Assembly: GCA_964618455.1 (NCBI GenBank)
Contig: CAZUAQ010000001.1
Location: 124,001 to 188,000, forward strand
Direction: 5' to 3'
DNA: 64,000 bases
Source of the DNA: CAZUAQ01 sp964618455
GTDB lineage: Bacteria; Planctomycetota; Phycisphaerae; UBA1845; PWPN01
The position numbers and the translations under genes are program-made. Position 1 is the stretch's first letter. The number at the start of each line of letters is the position of its first letter. A model generated the notes under the pieces. The model ran no database searches, was not told where the DNA came from, and was given only the letters and a program-made list of their open reading frames with translations. Below, in pieces: positions 16,716-24,889 of this stretch.

Positions 16716-18917
16716 CTAGTCTTCGGGGAGCGGCTGGTCCTTCGTCTCAGGCGCCAGCAAGAGGACGAACAGCCCGAAGATGTAAATGAAGATCATCAGG
16801 AACGAGCCGTAACGAATGGCGCGTTCGGCGCTGCCTGCCACGGCGGGCAGGAAGGGGATCACCAGCGCGCCGCTCATGAGCAGACCCTGCAGGCCGCTCT
16901 TGAACTGTGGAACCAGGGCCGCCAGGAATCGCCCCACGTTATAGCAGAAGCCGACACCGGTGGCGCGGAGTCGTGTCGGGAAGAGTTCGGGGAAGTAGAT
17001 GGCGTATCCGCCGAACGGTCCGAGGGTCACGAAACCAACCAGCACGCCGAGGACGTACGCTTCACCGATGCTGTCGGCGTAGAGGAAGGTGTACGACACG
17101 ACGAAGAACGCCAGGATGAAGAAGATGCCGAAGGCGGGCTTGCGTCCCATGCGGAGCGAGATCCAGGTGTAGGCGGTGATGCCGAGGAACGCGCCGACCT
17201 GCTGGAGGAAGAAGGCGGCGGCGACGAAGCGCTCCGTGGCCTCCTCGGAATAGTTCCGGGCGATGAGGCGATTCAACTCGGGCGTGAAGAATCCAACACC
17301 CCACAGGCCGCCCACGCCGACGACGCCCAGCAGCATGCCCAGCACTGCCCGGCGGGCCCACCGCCCATCGGTGAACAGGCCGAGATATCCGGAGTGGGAG
17401 TCCGTGGTCCCGGCGGCTTTCTGTTCGAGCCATTTCTTGCGGGCATTGACCCATCGATCCGGTTCCTTGAGCGTCAGTCGGATGACCACGACGAGCAGGG
17501 CGGGCAGAGCGCCGATCGCGAAGAGCCAGCGCCAACCGAATAGGGGCATGATGAAGAACGCCAGCACCGCGCCGGTCATGTTGCCGATGGAGGAGAGGGC
17601 CTGCAGCGCGCCGAGTGCCGCCGCCCGGGAACGCTCCGGCATGGTCTCGGCCACCAATGCCGCGCCGGCGGCAAACTCCCCGCCGACACCCATGGCCGTC
17701 AGGAAGCGCAGGATGTGGAACTGCGTCGGGTCCTGGGCGAGGCCGTTGAGCCCAGTGAACACGGCGTAGGTCAGAATTGCCAGGGCCATCGTCTTGGCGC
17801 GGCCGAGCGTGTCGCCGACCCACCCGAAGAAGAGTCCGCCGAACGCCCAGCCGAAAATGAAGACGGACGTGGCGAAGTTGCCCTCGTCGCTGGCCATCTT
17901 TTCGGCCTTCTGTTTGCCGAAGTAGCGGATGAGGTTTTCCTGCGGAACACCCGGAGGGTCCCCTATCTCGGCGGACGTGTCGCCGGATGGGGTCGCCGGC
18001 AATGTGGCGGCAGGTGACGTGGCGGTCGCGTTGGACGACCAGCCCAGTAACTGTTCGGCCGCCTCGGGCGTGATGACATCCAGCTGAACGAGTTTGTGCA
18101 ACGCGTCGCGGGAGATTGACGATCGGTCGGCGATGCTGCGTTGCCCGATCGCGCGTTCGAGTCTCTCAGCCGTGAGCGGGGTGCCATCGGCCGATGACTC
18201 GAGGTTGAATTCGACGCCCTCAGCGACCAGGGAGTCCACCTCCTGTTTCGTCCAGTTCTGCCGGGCGTCGACGAGGGGCTTGCCCACGTAGACGGCCAGG
18301 TCTTCACGCGTGATGGTTCGGGACTTGCCTTCCTGCGTATCGAGCCTTTCCTTTTCCACGAGGCGCGCGACGACTTCCAGAGTAATTTGCCCCTTCTCGC
18401 CAAGTGACTGCAAGTCTTTCAGGCCGAATTGTTCGCCTTCAATCTCTTTCTCCGTGAGGGCTTGCCGACCCATGTGCGACGCCACCGTGAGATAACCCAG
18501 GCTCTCAGGCAGAAGGGGTGTCCCGTACTCGATGTATTTCGGCGTCAGCAGGTGTTCGCCGACCGCCACGGCGACGTTGCCGCGTGTGGCGGTATCGGTG
18601 GGCTGACCATCGTCATCACGCAACAGGTTGGGAATGTCTCGCGGCTGCAGGAGGCCCTGGTCGACGAGTTTCTCAAGATCGTCCCGGCGGTACTCGCTCA
18701 GGACGGCGTCTCCGATTCTTTCCAACCCCGCGTCGAGCGGCGAGACACCGAGAATCTCCTTCATGGCCGGGCCGCGTCCGAGCGTGAAAAACTGCTGGTC
18801 CATGGTGTCGAACAGCCAGCCCAAGGTCGCGATGATGAGTACCCACCACTGGTATCGTGAGAGGCCCCGATACCAGGGCAAAGCCTTGTCGTTGAGTTGC
18901 GGCGGTTCGGATGCCAT
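16716..18917 (-). CDS. MFS transporter with a ~290-residue insert after TM1
   Basis: 733 residues, far longer than the usual 400-450. The first transmembrane segment (about 22-48, YQWWVLIIATLGWLF) is followed by about 290 hydrophilic residues (about 52-340), and only then the remaining MFS core (about 346-725), including the loop motif GDTLGRAK and GWRWLFAIGALPAL. In standard MFS topology this loop would face the periplasm. The insert contains several degenerate units combining a short charged helix with AVxVG-like phrases (NVAVAVGEHL, DLAVYVGKPL, and similar). The core resembles metabolite:proton symporters of the sugar/aromatic-acid type. It is first in a set with a MetE-like enzyme and a DapA-like aldolase, whose substrate it may import. 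The reading frame is continuous, so this is not a frameshift artefact. Confidence 0.82.
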   Translation of the reverse strand: MASEPPQLNDKALPWYRGLSRYQWWVLIIATLGWLFDTMDQQFFTLGRGPAMKEILGVSPLDAGLERIGDAVLSEYRRDDLEKLVDQGLLQPRDIPNLLRDDDGQPTDTATRGNVAVAVGEHLLTPKYIEYGTPLLPESLGYLTVASHMGRQALTEKEIEGEQFGLKDLQSLGEKGQITLEVVARLVEKERLDTQEGKSRTITREDLAVYVGKPLVDARQNWTKQEVDSLVAEGVEFNLESSADGTPLTAERLERAIGQRSIADRSSISRDALHKLVQLDVITPEAAEQLLGWSSNATATSPAATLPATPSGDTSAEIGDPPGVPQENLIRYFGKQKAEKMASDEGNFATSVFIFGWAFGGLFFGWVGDTLGRAKTMALAILTYAVFTGLNGLAQDPTQFHILRFLTAMGVGGEFAAGAALVAETMPERSRAAALGALQALSSIGNMTGAVLAFFIMPLFGWRWLFAIGALPALLVVVIRLTLKEPDRWVNARKKWLEQKAAGTTDSHSGYLGLFTDGRWARRAVLGMLLGVVGVGGLWGVGFFTPELNRLIARNYSEEATERFVAAAFFLQQVGAFLGITAYTWISLRMGRKPAFGIFFILAFFVVSYTFLYADSIGEAYVLGVLVGFVTLGPFGGYAIYFPELFPTRLRATGVGFCYNVGRFLAALVPQFKSGLQGLLMSGALVIPFLPAVAGSAERAIRYGSFLMIFIYIFGLFVLLLAPETKDQPLPED

Positions 18918-19224
18918 GACGGGAGTTCCTACAGGCCACGCGGAGGTTCACCACGCGAGCGGAGAGGAGAAGGCGGTATCCTGATCACAAATCTTTGTGC
19001 GGCGGATCGTAACGGAAAGATTCCTGGCACGCCAATCAGGAATGGCAGGTCCGAAAATCTTGGGCTACCGCCATTATCCTTCGGGATGGATAGAGACGAT
19101 ACCCTAATTCTGGGGTACAAACGCACGGCTGCAGATCAGTTAGATTAAGCACACCTGCATGCGAGCCGATCACTCCTTTGTTCGAGCGTAACCCCACACA
19201 TGTCGCCTATCTGGAGAAGGGTCC
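18918..19224. other. Divergent promoter region with an inverted repeat
   Basis: 307 nt between the MFS operon (minus) and the chemoreceptor (plus). It contains an inverted repeat with 7-nt arms ATTCCTG (19020-19026) and CAGGAAT (19037-19043) and a 10-nt spacer, a possible regulator site. GGAGAAGG at 19212-19219 is the ribosome binding site of the chemoreceptor. I cannot place convincing -35/-10 boxes. Confidence 0.45.
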
Positions 19225-20904
19225 ATGAGCCTCCGTCAGAAAATCGTCCTCATCTCCGCCATTCAGTTGGTAGTCGTGGCGGCCATTCTGCTTTTTGCCT
19301 ATTACCGGGAAGCCTCGGACAAGGTCGTCCAGCAGTACGTGGAGAAGTCGCGGAGTGTCATTCTCACGGCGGAATCGACGCGTGAAGAGATGGGCAAGAA
19401 ATGGGATCTGGGCATCTTCACGGCCAATCAGCTTCGCCACTGGGCGGACGAGGGCGAGATGAAGAAAGTTCTCGCGGCGGTACCGGTCGTGACGGCATGG
19501 AAGGCGGCGATGGCCAAGGCGAAGGAGGGGGGATACATCTTCAAAGTGCCCAAGTTCCAGCCGCGGAACCCCGAGAACGAGCCGGATGAACTCGAGGCCA
19601 AGGTGCTGAAGATGTTCAAGGATGAGGGCATCAAGGAGTACTACGAGATTGACGAATCGATGAACGCCATCCGCTACTTTCGTCCCATTCACCTGACGGA
19701 AGACTGCCTGCTGTGCCACGGCGATCCCGCCAGGTCGCAGGAGTACTGGGGCAATGCGGACGGCCTCGATCCGACCGGTGTGCGCATGGAGAACTGGAGA
19801 GCAGGCGAGGTGCACGGCGCGTTTGAGGTCATCCAGTCGCTGGATGAGGCGGATGCGCAGATCGCGGCCTCCATGTGGCAGGGCATCGGCGTGGTCTCGT
19901 TGCTGGTCGGACTGGGTTGTGGAACGTTCTATTTCCTGATCACACGCAACGTGGTCAAACCCGTCAACCGGATCGTGGATGAACTCAACGAAGGTGCGGA
20001 CCAGGTGAACGACGCCTCCGCACAGGTGTCGTCCTCGTCGCAGAGCCTGGCCGAGGGCGCGACCGAACAGGCGGCTTCTCTGGAGGAGACATCCAGCGCG
20101 CTGGAAGAGATGTCCTCGATGACGCAGAAGAATGCCACCGACGCGTCATCGGCGAATCAACTGGCGGGCAGTGCCAGCGAGGCCGCCCAGAAGGGTGACC
20201 AGGTCATGGATCGTCTGAATTCCTCCATGGCGGGGATCAATGACTCGTCCGAGCAGATCAGCAAGATCATCAAGGTGATCGAGGAGATCGCGTTCCAGAC
20301 GAATCTGCTGGCGTTGAACGCGGCGGTCGAGGCAGCGCGGGCCGGGGAGCACGGCAAGGGCTTCGCAGTCGTGGCGGACGAGGTGCGCAACCTGGCGCAG
20401 CGGTGTGCCGAGGCGGCGCGGGAGACGACCGGCCTGATCGAGACGTCGGTGGAGCGAGCGCGGGAAGGCGTCAACGTGGCCGGCGAGGTGGGCGAAACAT
20501 TGGCGACGATCGTGAAAGACGTCACGCAGGTCTCCGAACTGCTGAACGGCATCGCCATCGCATCGAGTGAGCAGGCGCGGGGCGTCGACCAGATCAATGA
20601 ACGCGTCTCGCAGATGGATAAGGTCACGCAGCAGAACGCGTCGGGTGCGGAGGAGTCGGCGGCTGCTTCCGAGCAACTCTCGGCACAGGCGCACAATCTC
20701 AAGAGTTCCGTCGAGGGTCTGGTCAGCCTGGTCAGCGGGCGAGGCCGTTCAGCCGCGACTTCGTCAACTCCCACACCGCAGGTTCGGCGGAACATCGCGC
20801 AGACACGATCGGGACAAACGCCGGTGCCCCGGCCGACGAAGCCGTCCGGGAACGCAGCGCCATCGATCAAAGCGGATGACTTCCCGATGGGGGATGACTT
20901 CTAA
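19225..20904 (+). CDS. Methyl-accepting chemotaxis protein with a DUF3365/Tll0287-like heme sensor domain
   Basis: 559 residues; GGAGAAGG is 5 nt before the ATG. TM1 is at about 7-25 and TM2 at about 219-240, enclosing a periplasmic domain that carries a c-type heme motif CLLCH at 161-165 and matches the DUF3365 pattern (RYFRPIHLTEDCLLCHGDP). A shortened HAMP-like helix (VVKPVNRIVDELN) follows, then a long coiled-coil signalling domain with the conserved hairpin tip (EIAFQTNLLALNAAVEAARAGE), which contacts CheA/CheW. A Pro/Thr-rich linker ends in an acidic PMGDDF tail that might act as a CheR tether. The likely role is redox or gas/ligand sensing at a periplasmic heme controlling motility. 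No che genes are nearby, so it works with a pathway encoded elsewhere. Confidence 0.88.
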   Translation: MSLRQKIVLISAIQLVVVAAILLFAYYREASDKVVQQYVEKSRSVILTAESTREEMGKKWDLGIFTANQLRHWADEGEMKKVLAAVPVVTAWKAAMAKAKEGGYIFKVPKFQPRNPENEPDELEAKVLKMFKDEGIKEYYEIDESMNAIRYFRPIHLTEDCLLCHGDPARSQEYWGNADGLDPTGVRMENWRAGEVHGAFEVIQSLDEADAQIAASMWQGIGVVSLLVGLGCGTFYFLITRNVVKPVNRIVDELNEGADQVNDASAQVSSSSQSLAEGATEQAASLEETSSALEEMSSMTQKNATDASSANQLAGSASEAAQKGDQVMDRLNSSMAGINDSSEQISKIIKVIEEIAFQTNLLALNAAVEAARAGEHGKGFAVVADEVRNLAQRCAEAARETTGLIETSVERAREGVNVAGEVGETLATIVKDVTQVSELLNGIAIASSEQARGVDQINERVSQMDKVTQQNASGAEESAAASEQLSAQAHNLKSSVEGLVSLVSGRGRSAATSSTPTPQVRRNIAQTRSGQTPVPRPTKPSGNAAPSIKADDFPMGDDF

Positions 20905-20958
20905 GCCAGCTCGAGGCGGAGAGCGATTTGCCCGCCGCAGCTTGAAAGAACATGATGC

Positions 20959-20988
20959 AAAGCCGGTCAGCGGCCGCTGGTCGGCTTT
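20959..20988 (+). terminator. Strong Rho-independent terminator after the chemoreceptor gene
   Basis: Arms AAAGCCG (20959-20965) and CGGCTTT (20982-20988), continued inward by two G-U pairs and a self-complementary CAGCGGCCGCTG core, then GTTCG. The A/T-flanked stem could work in both directions, but no gene converges on it from the other strand. Confidence 0.75.
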
Positions 20989-21074
20989 GTTCGTGCGCGG
21001 CGGCTTGACACTCCGGAACCGGGGCGGTACGACCGTGACTCTTGGTGTCGCCCCTTGACGAGAGTGCCCCCCGC

Positions 21075-21965
21075 ATGAGTCTCCGCCTTCGCCGGCAACG
21101 CCGATTCGCGCTGCTTTGCGTCCTGCCCGCGCTGATTCTGTTCACGCTCTGGGTCGGACTTCCGACCGTTCGCGCGTTCGTCTACGCCCTGACCGAGTGG
21201 AACGGTTTGAGTGAACCGCGCTTCGCGGGATGGGGCTCGTTTCGATCGGTACTCTTCGGGACGAACCATCTTCTGCTGGCGTTGAAAAACAATCTCATTC
21301 TGATGATCGTGCCATCCGTGCTGGCGCTGGTCATCTCGCTGGGATTCGCCGCCGCCATCCATCGCGGGGTATTCGGGGCACGGTTCTTCCGCTCCGTCTT
21401 TTTCTTTCCCAACGTACTCTCCGCCGTGGCGGTGTCGGTCCTCTGGATGCTGATGTACAGCACGACGGAGTACGGCATTCTCAACGCGCTGCTCCGGGCG
21501 GCCGGTCGGCCGGCCGACGATCCGATCCAGTTCACGGAGTCCTCCGTGCTGGTGTGGGCGGTGATTCCCATGCTCGTGTGGTCCTCGGTCGGCTTCTTCA
21601 TGCTGCTGTTTCTGGCGGCGATGCAGAATATTCCGGAATCCTTTTATGACGCCGCGCGCATCGACGGGGCGGGGCCGGTCCATACCTTCTTCTTCATCAC
21701 CGTGCCGCTCATCTGGGACACCGTGGTCGTCGCCCTCGTCTTCTTCGGGATCGGGGGTCTGAAGATCTTCGACCAGGTGTGGATTCTCGAGCAGCAGCAG
21801 CCGCGCCCGCAGAGCAACACCCTGGCGACCCTGATGTACGGCAAGATCTTCGAGGAGTACCGGATCGGGGAGGGCACGGCCATCGCCGTGGTGCAGTTCG
21901 CACTGGTCCTGCTGATCACCGTGGCGCTGCTGAAGCTGTGGCGTCGGGAAGCCCTGGAGTACTGA
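21075..21965 (+). CDS. ABC sugar transporter permease, MalF/UgpA type
   Basis: 296 residues from the ATG at 21075; an in-frame TTG at 21042 is an alternative, and neither start has a strong ribosome binding site. It has six predicted membrane segments and the cytoplasmic EAA-loop signature (YDAARIDGAGPVHTFFFITVPL) that docks to the ATPase. It belongs to the carbohydrate-uptake subfamily and would pair with the next permease as a heterodimer. The stop overlaps the ATG of the next gene (TGATG, 21963-21967), so translation is coupled. No substrate-binding protein or ATPase lies in the window, so those parts must be encoded elsewhere or shared. Confidence 0.88.
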   Translation: MSLRLRRQRRFALLCVLPALILFTLWVGLPTVRAFVYALTEWNGLSEPRFAGWGSFRSVLFGTNHLLLALKNNLILMIVPSVLALVISLGFAAAIHRGVFGARFFRSVFFFPNVLSAVAVSVLWMLMYSTTEYGILNALLRAAGRPADDPIQFTESSVLVWAVIPMLVWSSVGFFMLLFLAAMQNIPESFYDAARIDGAGPVHTFFFITVPLIWDTVVVALVFFGIGGLKIFDQVWILEQQQPRPQSNTLATLMYGKIFEEYRIGEGTAIAVVQFALVLLITVALLKLWRREALEY

Positions 21966-22963
21966 TGCCATCTGAACCCCAAACCCGTCTGGTCACGCCG
22001 GGCCTGGTCGTCGGCTATGAGGCGCTGGTGATCTGGTCGCTGCTCGTGATCGTGCCGATGCTCTGGTCGGTTTTAGCGTCGTTCAAGACGGAGTACGAAC
22101 TGCGGGAAGACCCTTTCAGTCTGCCAAAAGCTTTGTCGCAGAGACATGATGCTGCATCGAAAGATGACGTTGCGGCGGATGACCCGGCTTCCCGTGTCCT
22201 CGAGCCCGGTGAAAACTATGTCACCGCGCTGCGCGAGATGCGTTTCGAAGGCTACTTCTACAACTCGCTGGCGGTGGTCGGGGTTTCGCTGATTCTTCTC
22301 CTGCTCGTCGCGACCCCGGCGTCTTATGCATTGGCGCGGCTGCCCCTGCGCGGAAGCCGGCTCATGCTGATCTACCTGTTGACCGGCTTGATGGTGCCGG
22401 CACAGCTCATCCTCGTCCCGCTCTTCTTTCAGTACACCTCCTGGTCGAACGCGCTCACTGCGCTGGCGTCCCCGCTGTTCCACCTGCTGGGCATGGAGGG
22501 AGCACAGCTTTCCCTACACAACAGTCACCTGGGCTTGATCCTGATCTACGCGGCCACGTCGCTGTCGTTCACGGTGTTCGTCCTGACGAACTTCTTCCGG
22601 ACGCTGCCGAAGGAATTGTACGAGGCAGGCATCATCGACGGCTGCAGCGAGGGACAGGTATTTCTTCACGTCATGCTGCCCCTGGCGCGGACGGGCCTGA
22701 TTACCGTAGCGATTCTGAATTTCATCGGGCTGTGGAACGAGTATCTCTTCGCGCTGGTCTTTCTCCATGATGACGCGCTGCGCACCCTGCCGCTCGGGCT
22801 GGCCGATCTTTCCATGCAGGCGAGTTACCGCCAGGCAGGGAAAGCCGATGCCGGGGTGCTGTTCGCCGGCCTGGTGATCGTGATGATCCCCACGCTGATC
22901 GTCTATCTGCTCATGCAGAAACATCTCGTGCGGGGGGTGACGGTGGGGGCGGTCAAAGGCTGA
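21965..22963 (+). CDS. ABC sugar transporter permease, MalG/UgpE type
   Basis: 332 residues from the ATG that overlaps the preceding stop. TM1 is followed by a periplasmic stretch longer than usual (about residues 40-90, with an acidic DDVAADDPASRV segment) before the remaining membrane segments. The EAA loop is YEAGIIDGCSEGQVFLHVMLPL, close to the MalG-type consensus. It forms the second half of the membrane channel with the upstream gene. The downstream gene (OmpH-like) has its own promoter, so this transporter pair is probably a two-gene unit. Confidence 0.88.
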   Translation: MPSEPQTRLVTPGLVVGYEALVIWSLLVIVPMLWSVLASFKTEYELREDPFSLPKALSQRHDAASKDDVAADDPASRVLEPGENYVTALREMRFEGYFYNSLAVVGVSLILLLLVATPASYALARLPLRGSRLMLIYLLTGLMVPAQLILVPLFFQYTSWSNALTALASPLFHLLGMEGAQLSLHNSHLGLILIYAATSLSFTVFVLTNFFRTLPKELYEAGIIDGCSEGQVFLHVMLPLARTGLITVAILNFIGLWNEYLFALVFLHDDALRTLPLGLADLSMQASYRQAGKADAGVLFAGLVIVMIPTLIVYLLMQKHLVRGVTVGAVKG

Positions 22964-23017
22964 AAACGGAGTTCCGCCTCGGATTCAATTCACGATGGTG
23001 CATTACCGATGTGCAGG

Positions 23018-23046
23018 TTGCCAACCCCGGGAGAGCGGGTTCTAAT
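23018..23046 (+). promoter_or_regulatory. Sigma70-type promoter of the OmpH-lpx operon
   Basis: TTGCCA (23018-23023) and TCTAAT (23041-23046) are separated by 17 nt, and each matches 5 of 6 consensus positions. It lies about 125 nt before the OmpH/Skp start and downstream of the permease stop, so it fits as the promoter of the envelope-biogenesis operon. Confidence 0.6.
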
Positions 23047-23169
23047 AGAGTTCTTGTCCCGCCACCTCACCCCGTGATCAAGCTACCCTTACGCCTGAAG
23101 GATGGCACGGCCGGCAGGGACGCGTTGAGAGAGATGACCGACACCGGAATGCCGCAGACAAGGAGTTAT

Positions 23170-23805
23170 ATGATGACAGCGAAGTGGAGTGGATTGGTCG
23201 TGGTGCTTGCCGCCGTGATGGTATGGATGGTGGCCACGGGAGACAACCAGGCACAGGTCAGTTCAAGCGCGGGGCCGGCCCGTGTGGGCGTCGTGGATCT
23301 GGTCGAGGTCTTCAACGAGTACAAGCAGACCCAGGTACTCACCGACAAGAAGAAGGACCTCCTTCGCGAACTGTCGATGGAGCGCGACGCCAAGCTGAAG
23401 AGGCTCGAGCAGGAGCGTATGGCGCTCCAGGCACTGAACCCGAACATGCCCGCATACAACACCAAGAAGAACGAAGTGCGCCGCATGGCGGTCGAGGCGA
23501 AGATCTGGGAAATGGTGAGCCAGGACGATCTGGATTCGGACCATCGCCGCTGGGTCAAGATCACGTACGAGAGTATCATCAACGAGGTCGAGAAGGTCGC
23601 GCGAAAGCGGGGCTACGACATGGTCGTGACCGAGGACCAGGTCGAGACGGACGTCGATGACACCAAGCTGCTGATTCAGCAGATGATCAATCGCAAGGTC
23701 GTTTACTCGAATTCCGCGTACGACATCACGAACGAGGTCCTGACGAATCTCAACAACGCCTTCGAGAGAGCGGGGGGCGCCGCCTCGATCCAGTTCTCTC
23801 GGTAA
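23170..23805 (+). CDS. OmpH/Skp-like periplasmic chaperone
   Basis: About 211 residues. AGGAG at 23161-23165 precedes two adjacent ATG codons (23170, 23173). A signal peptide/anchor (GLVVVLAAVMVWMVATG) is followed by the OmpH pattern: a short strand (RVGVVDLVEVFNEY), a long charged coiled-coil arm (about 50-130), and a return strand (YDMVVTEDQV). Skp-like proteins hold unfolded outer-membrane proteins in the periplasm. Its place directly ahead of lpxD matches the conserved skp-lpxD order in many Gram-negative genomes and implies an outer membrane. There is no bamA in the window. Confidence 0.82.
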   Translation: MMTAKWSGLVVVLAAVMVWMVATGDNQAQVSSSAGPARVGVVDLVEVFNEYKQTQVLTDKKKDLLRELSMERDAKLKRLEQERMALQALNPNMPAYNTKKNEVRRMAVEAKIWEMVSQDDLDSDHRRWVKITYESIINEVEKVARKRGYDMVVTEDQVETDVDDTKLLIQQMINRKVVYSNSAYDITNEVLTNLNNAFERAGGAASIQFSR

Positions 23806-23848
23806 ATCGGGCGGACCAGGTGACAGGGACGGAAGTCGCGAGCGTATC

Positions 23849-24889
23849 ATGACCAAGAGCTTTCTTCTCAGCGAGTTGGCCAAGGAGGTCGGCGGATCGA
23901 TTCGAGGCGATGCCGGAACGCGCATATCAGGCGTGAACAGCATCAGCCAGGCCGGCCCTGAGGATCTCACGTGGCTGGCCGCCGCCAAGTATGGCGATGC
24001 GTTGAACGTATCGCGTGCCGGCGCGGTCGTCGTGTCGAAACGGTACGGTGAGACACCGATGCCCGCGCTGCTCGTGGAGGATCCGGAACAGGCATTCGCG
24101 CAGCTGCTTGCACGATTCGCCGACGAGGTGCCGAGGCCCGAAACCGGTATACATCCGACGGCGATTATCGCACAGGATGCACAGATTGATGCCGGCGTGG
24201 CAGTGGGTCCGTACACGATCATCGGCAAGCGGGCGCGCGTCGGGCGGGGTACGGTCATTCACGGCAGTGTTCACCTTGGCGATGACGTTCGACTGGGGGC
24301 CGACTGCGAACTGTGGCCCGGCGTCATGATTCGCGAGCGATGCACGCTGGGCGAGCGCGTCATCGTTCACGGCAACACCGTCATCGGTGCGGACGGCTTC
24401 GGCTACCTGTTCCGCGACGGCCGCCATGTGAAGATCCCGCAGATCGGCACGGTCGAGATCGGGGACGACGTGGAGATCGGTGCGGGATGCTGCATCGATC
24501 GCGCGAAGTTCGGGGCGACGCGTATCGGCGCGGGAACGAAGATTGATAACCAGGTCCAGGTCGCTCATAATGTCCAGATTGGTCCCAACTGCATCCTGGT
24601 GGCGCAGGTCGGGATCGCCGGCAGCGCCCAACTCGGAGCGGGAGTCGTGCTGGCCGGCAAGGTGGGCATTCACGATAACGTGAGCCTCGGAGAGGGCTCC
24701 TTGGTTGCGGCCTGTGCCTGCGTGTCCAAGGACGTCCGCGACGGGGCCAAGGTGATCGGCATTCCCGCCCAGGACATGGATCAATGGGTGCGGGAGCGGG
24801 CGAAGGTCAAACAACTTCCGCGCATGGCGGATCAACTGAAAGAACTGATCAGGCGGATTGAGCGACTTGAGGCCTCAGCAGACGATTGA
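23849..24889 (+). CDS. lpxD: UDP-3-O-(3-hydroxyacyl)glucosamine N-acyltransferase
   Basis: 346 residues, normal for LpxD. The N-terminal uridine-binding domain (about 1-100) is followed by a left-handed beta-helix of hexapeptide repeats (about 105-300) and a C-terminal helix. The catalytic-His segment reads QVAHNVQIG, and GADGFGY in the helix is a further LpxD hallmark. It transfers a 3-hydroxyacyl chain from ACP to the 2-amine in lipid A synthesis. The 3' end overlaps the start of lpxC-fabZ by about 30 nt in another frame, so the two are probably translationally coupled. Confidence 0.93.
   Translation: MTKSFLLSELAKEVGGSIRGDAGTRISGVNSISQAGPEDLTWLAAAKYGDALNVSRAGAVVVSKRYGETPMPALLVEDPEQAFAQLLARFADEVPRPETGIHPTAIIAQDAQIDAGVAVGPYTIIGKRARVGRGTVIHGSVHLGDDVRLGADCELWPGVMIRERCTLGERVIVHGNTVIGADGFGYLFRDGRHVKIPQIGTVEIGDDVEIGAGCCIDRAKFGATRIGAGTKIDNQVQVAHNVQIGPNCILVAQVGIAGSAQLGAGVVLAGKVGIHDNVSLGEGSLVAACACVSKDVRDGAKVIGIPAQDMDQWVRERAKVKQLPRMADQLKELIRRIERLEASADD

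Noticed and set aside
19020..19043. Sigma54 promoter (TGGCAC element near 19025)
   Set aside because: TGGCAC is present, but the -12 TTGC element is missing at the required spacing.
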